A stretch of 5,667 nt of DNA, taken from Sva-07 sp031398325 (GTDB taxonomy: Bacteria; Actinomycetota; Acidimicrobiia; Acidimicrobiales; Ilumatobacteraceae). The DNA lies in NCBI GenBank assembly GCA_031398325.1, contig JANNNB010000254.1:1-5667 (forward strand). The letters are read 5' to 3'. Position numbers and translations under genes: made by a program. Positions 4,906 through 5,667 of this stretch are shown here, piece by piece. Each line of letters starts with the position of its first letter. Within the stretch, counting starts at the first letter, position 1. Below the pieces are notes generated by a model. The model did no database searches. It had not been told where the DNA came from and was given only the letters and a program-made list of their open reading frames with translations.

Positions 4906-4911
4906 TAGGGT
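4906..4911 (+). promoter_or_regulatory. Candidate -10 hexamer of the Nudix regulator gene
   Basis: TAGGGT fits TANNNT and ends 6 bases before the GTG at 4918, as expected for a leaderless transcript. The same CGGTAGGGT string precedes the reductase gene. No TTGACA-like -35 is present at 16-18 bases; that place is occupied by the repeated element, so the promoter may need an activator or be weak. AGGG could alternatively serve as a Shine-Dalgarno. Confidence 0.45.
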
Positions 4912-4917
4912 TGGCGT

Positions 4918-5667
4918 GTGAGCAGGAACGTGCCGGCGGGATACGACATCCGCGAGTTCCCGGCGTTCGCCGTGACGGTCGACATCGTGATCCTCAGTGT
5001 CGTCGACGGGGTTCTGCTGGTCCTGCTGATCGAGCGCAAGGACAAGCCGTTCAAGAAGGCGTGGGCGCTGCCAGGCGGGTTCAAGCGACCGGACGAGACG
5101 CTCGACCAGGCCGCCCGCCGCGAGCTCCGCGAAGAGACCGGCGTCGACGCTCCGCGCCACATCTCACAGTTCGGGGCGTACGGCGACCCGAAGCGTGACC
5201 CACGAGGCAACGTCGTCACCGTCGGCTACCTCGCCGTCACGCCCGAGGTCGGCGCGATCATGGCGGGTACCGATGCCTCCGACGCCCGACTGTGGCCGGT
5301 GGCGCAGGTGCTCGACGGCTCGGTGACGTTGGCGTTCGACCACCGGCGAATCCTCGCCGATGCGGTCGAGCGTGCCGCTGCTGACCTGGAATCGTCGGCC
5401 CTGGCCACGGCGTTCCTCGGCCCGACCTTCACGCTGTCCGAACTCCAGCGTGTGTACGAAGCGGTGTGGGCCGACGACCTCGACACCGCCAACTTCCGCC
5501 GCAGCCTCGTCAGCAGCCCCGACGCGAGCTACGTCGAACCGACCGGACGACGCGCCGAGCCCGGAGGCCGGGGCGGTCGGCCGCCCGAACTGTTCGCCGC
5601 CGGCGGGAGTTGGACCGAGGACGGTTCGCCCGTGAAGCGGCCCCGCAGGCGGGGTCGAGCCCGCTAG
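4918..5667 (+). CDS. NrtR-like Nudix transcriptional regulator (Nudix domain plus C-terminal winged helix)
   Basis: A 249-residue protein with the COG4111/NrtR layout. The Nudix hydrolase fold covers about 10-140, with a complete Nudix box at 54-76: Gly54, Glu60, Arg68, Glu69, Glu72, Glu73 and Gly75 match GX5EX7REUXEEXGU. The NrtR-typical YGDPKRDPRGNVVTVGYLAV segment (88-107) follows. DHRRILADAVERAAADLE (141-158) links to the winged helix, FTLSELQRVYEAVWADDLDTANFRRSL (171-197), closing with GRPPELF (220-226). NrtR proteins repress NAD-synthesis genes and release DNA on binding ADP-ribose; relatives sense other sugar or nucleotide ligands. The intact box means hydrolysis of an ADP-ribose-like substrate is possible, whereas some family repressors have lost it. 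No NAD gene is next door, so the ligand is open. The last 23 residues, ending SPVKRPRRRGRAR, extend beyond the usual domain end and are strongly basic. The GTG start sits behind a TANNNT hexamer; the stop codon is the last three bases of the window. Confidence 0.92.
   Translation: MSRNVPAGYDIREFPAFAVTVDIVILSVVDGVLLVLLIERKDKPFKKAWALPGGFKRPDETLDQAARRELREETGVDAPRHISQFGAYGDPKRDPRGNVVTVGYLAVTPEVGAIMAGTDASDARLWPVAQVLDGSVTLAFDHRRILADAVERAAADLESSALATAFLGPTFTLSELQRVYEAVWADDLDTANFRRSLVSSPDASYVEPTGRRAEPGGRGGRPPELFAAGGSWTEDGSPVKRPRRRGRAR
5641..5654 (+). terminator. GC-rich hairpin over the last codons of the Nudix gene
   Basis: CCCCG and CGGGG pair around CAGG (5641-5654), ending 10 bases before the TAG stop. 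It could belong to a terminator overlapping the gene end, but the following sequence is outside the window and the stem is also explained by Arg codons. Confidence 0.25.

Noticed and set aside
4640..4921. A 93-codon frame overlapping the 60-codon small gene in another phase and running into the Nudix start
   Set aside because: It passes through the hairpin, the repeated promoter element and the Nudix promoter, and its composition shows no protein-like pattern, whereas the 60-codon frame has a hydrophobic segment and a stop right before a hairpin.
4569..5219. Extending the reductase upstream in its open frame to make a 554-residue protein
   Set aside because: The added N-terminal part would be antisense to the Nudix gene and pass through the reductase promoter. 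The MDR domain begins normally near the ATG at 4568.
1..5667. Mobile elements, tRNA, rRNA or phage/defence genes
   Set aside because: No transposase or integrase motif, terminal inverted repeats, tRNA cloverleaf or rRNA stretch was seen on either strand. The genes look like ordinary chromosomal genes.

Overview
This is a high-G+C bacterial chromosome segment with dense genes, frequent GTG starts, strongly G/C-biased third codon positions and lipoproteins with Ala/Thr/Asp-rich linkers. Together these suggest Actinomycetota. The protein style (a SigE-like ECF sigma factor next to a PD40 lipoprotein, an LpqC-type esterase lipoprotein, an NrtR-like Nudix regulator) would fit an Acidimicrobiia/Ilumatobacter-like organism, but that narrower placement is an inference.

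Left part, minus strand (1-2918), read right to left: a secreted CE1/LpqC-type esterase lipoprotein (2918-1734); a 79-base gap; a beta-propeller (PD40/TolB-like) lipoprotein (1654-524); an ECF sigma factor (527-45); and the first 16 codons of a further gene (48-1). The last three genes are joined by 4-base stop/start overlaps, so they form one translationally coupled unit. By analogy with other ECF operons, the cut-off gene may be the anti-sigma factor, and the propeller lipoprotein a surface partner of the signalling pair.

Middle part (2919-4568): a divergent intergenic region with a perfect 7+7 inverted repeat just ahead of a SnoaL-like/NTF2-fold protein gene on the plus strand. That gene converges with a zinc-free medium-chain dehydrogenase/reductase gene on the minus strand. 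The two stop codons are one base apart and both lie in the loop of a G/C-only hairpin, a compact candidate bidirectional terminator.

Right part (4569-5667): a divergent region, a probable 60-residue Arg-rich membrane-associated small protein, and a 249-residue NrtR-like protein (Nudix domain with intact catalytic box plus C-terminal winged helix) ending exactly at the window edge. The most interesting signal is a 26-base imperfect direct repeat (20 of 26 bases identical, with an exact 11-base core) that occurs twice, 286 bases apart. One copy overlaps the -35 region of the reductase promoter and the other the -35 region of the Nudix regulator promoter. This suggests the Nudix regulator controls itself and the reductase through a shared operator.

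I see no mobile element, CRISPR array, tRNA or rRNA, and no clear defence or biosynthetic cluster. Most of the window looks like ordinary actinobacterial chromosome.
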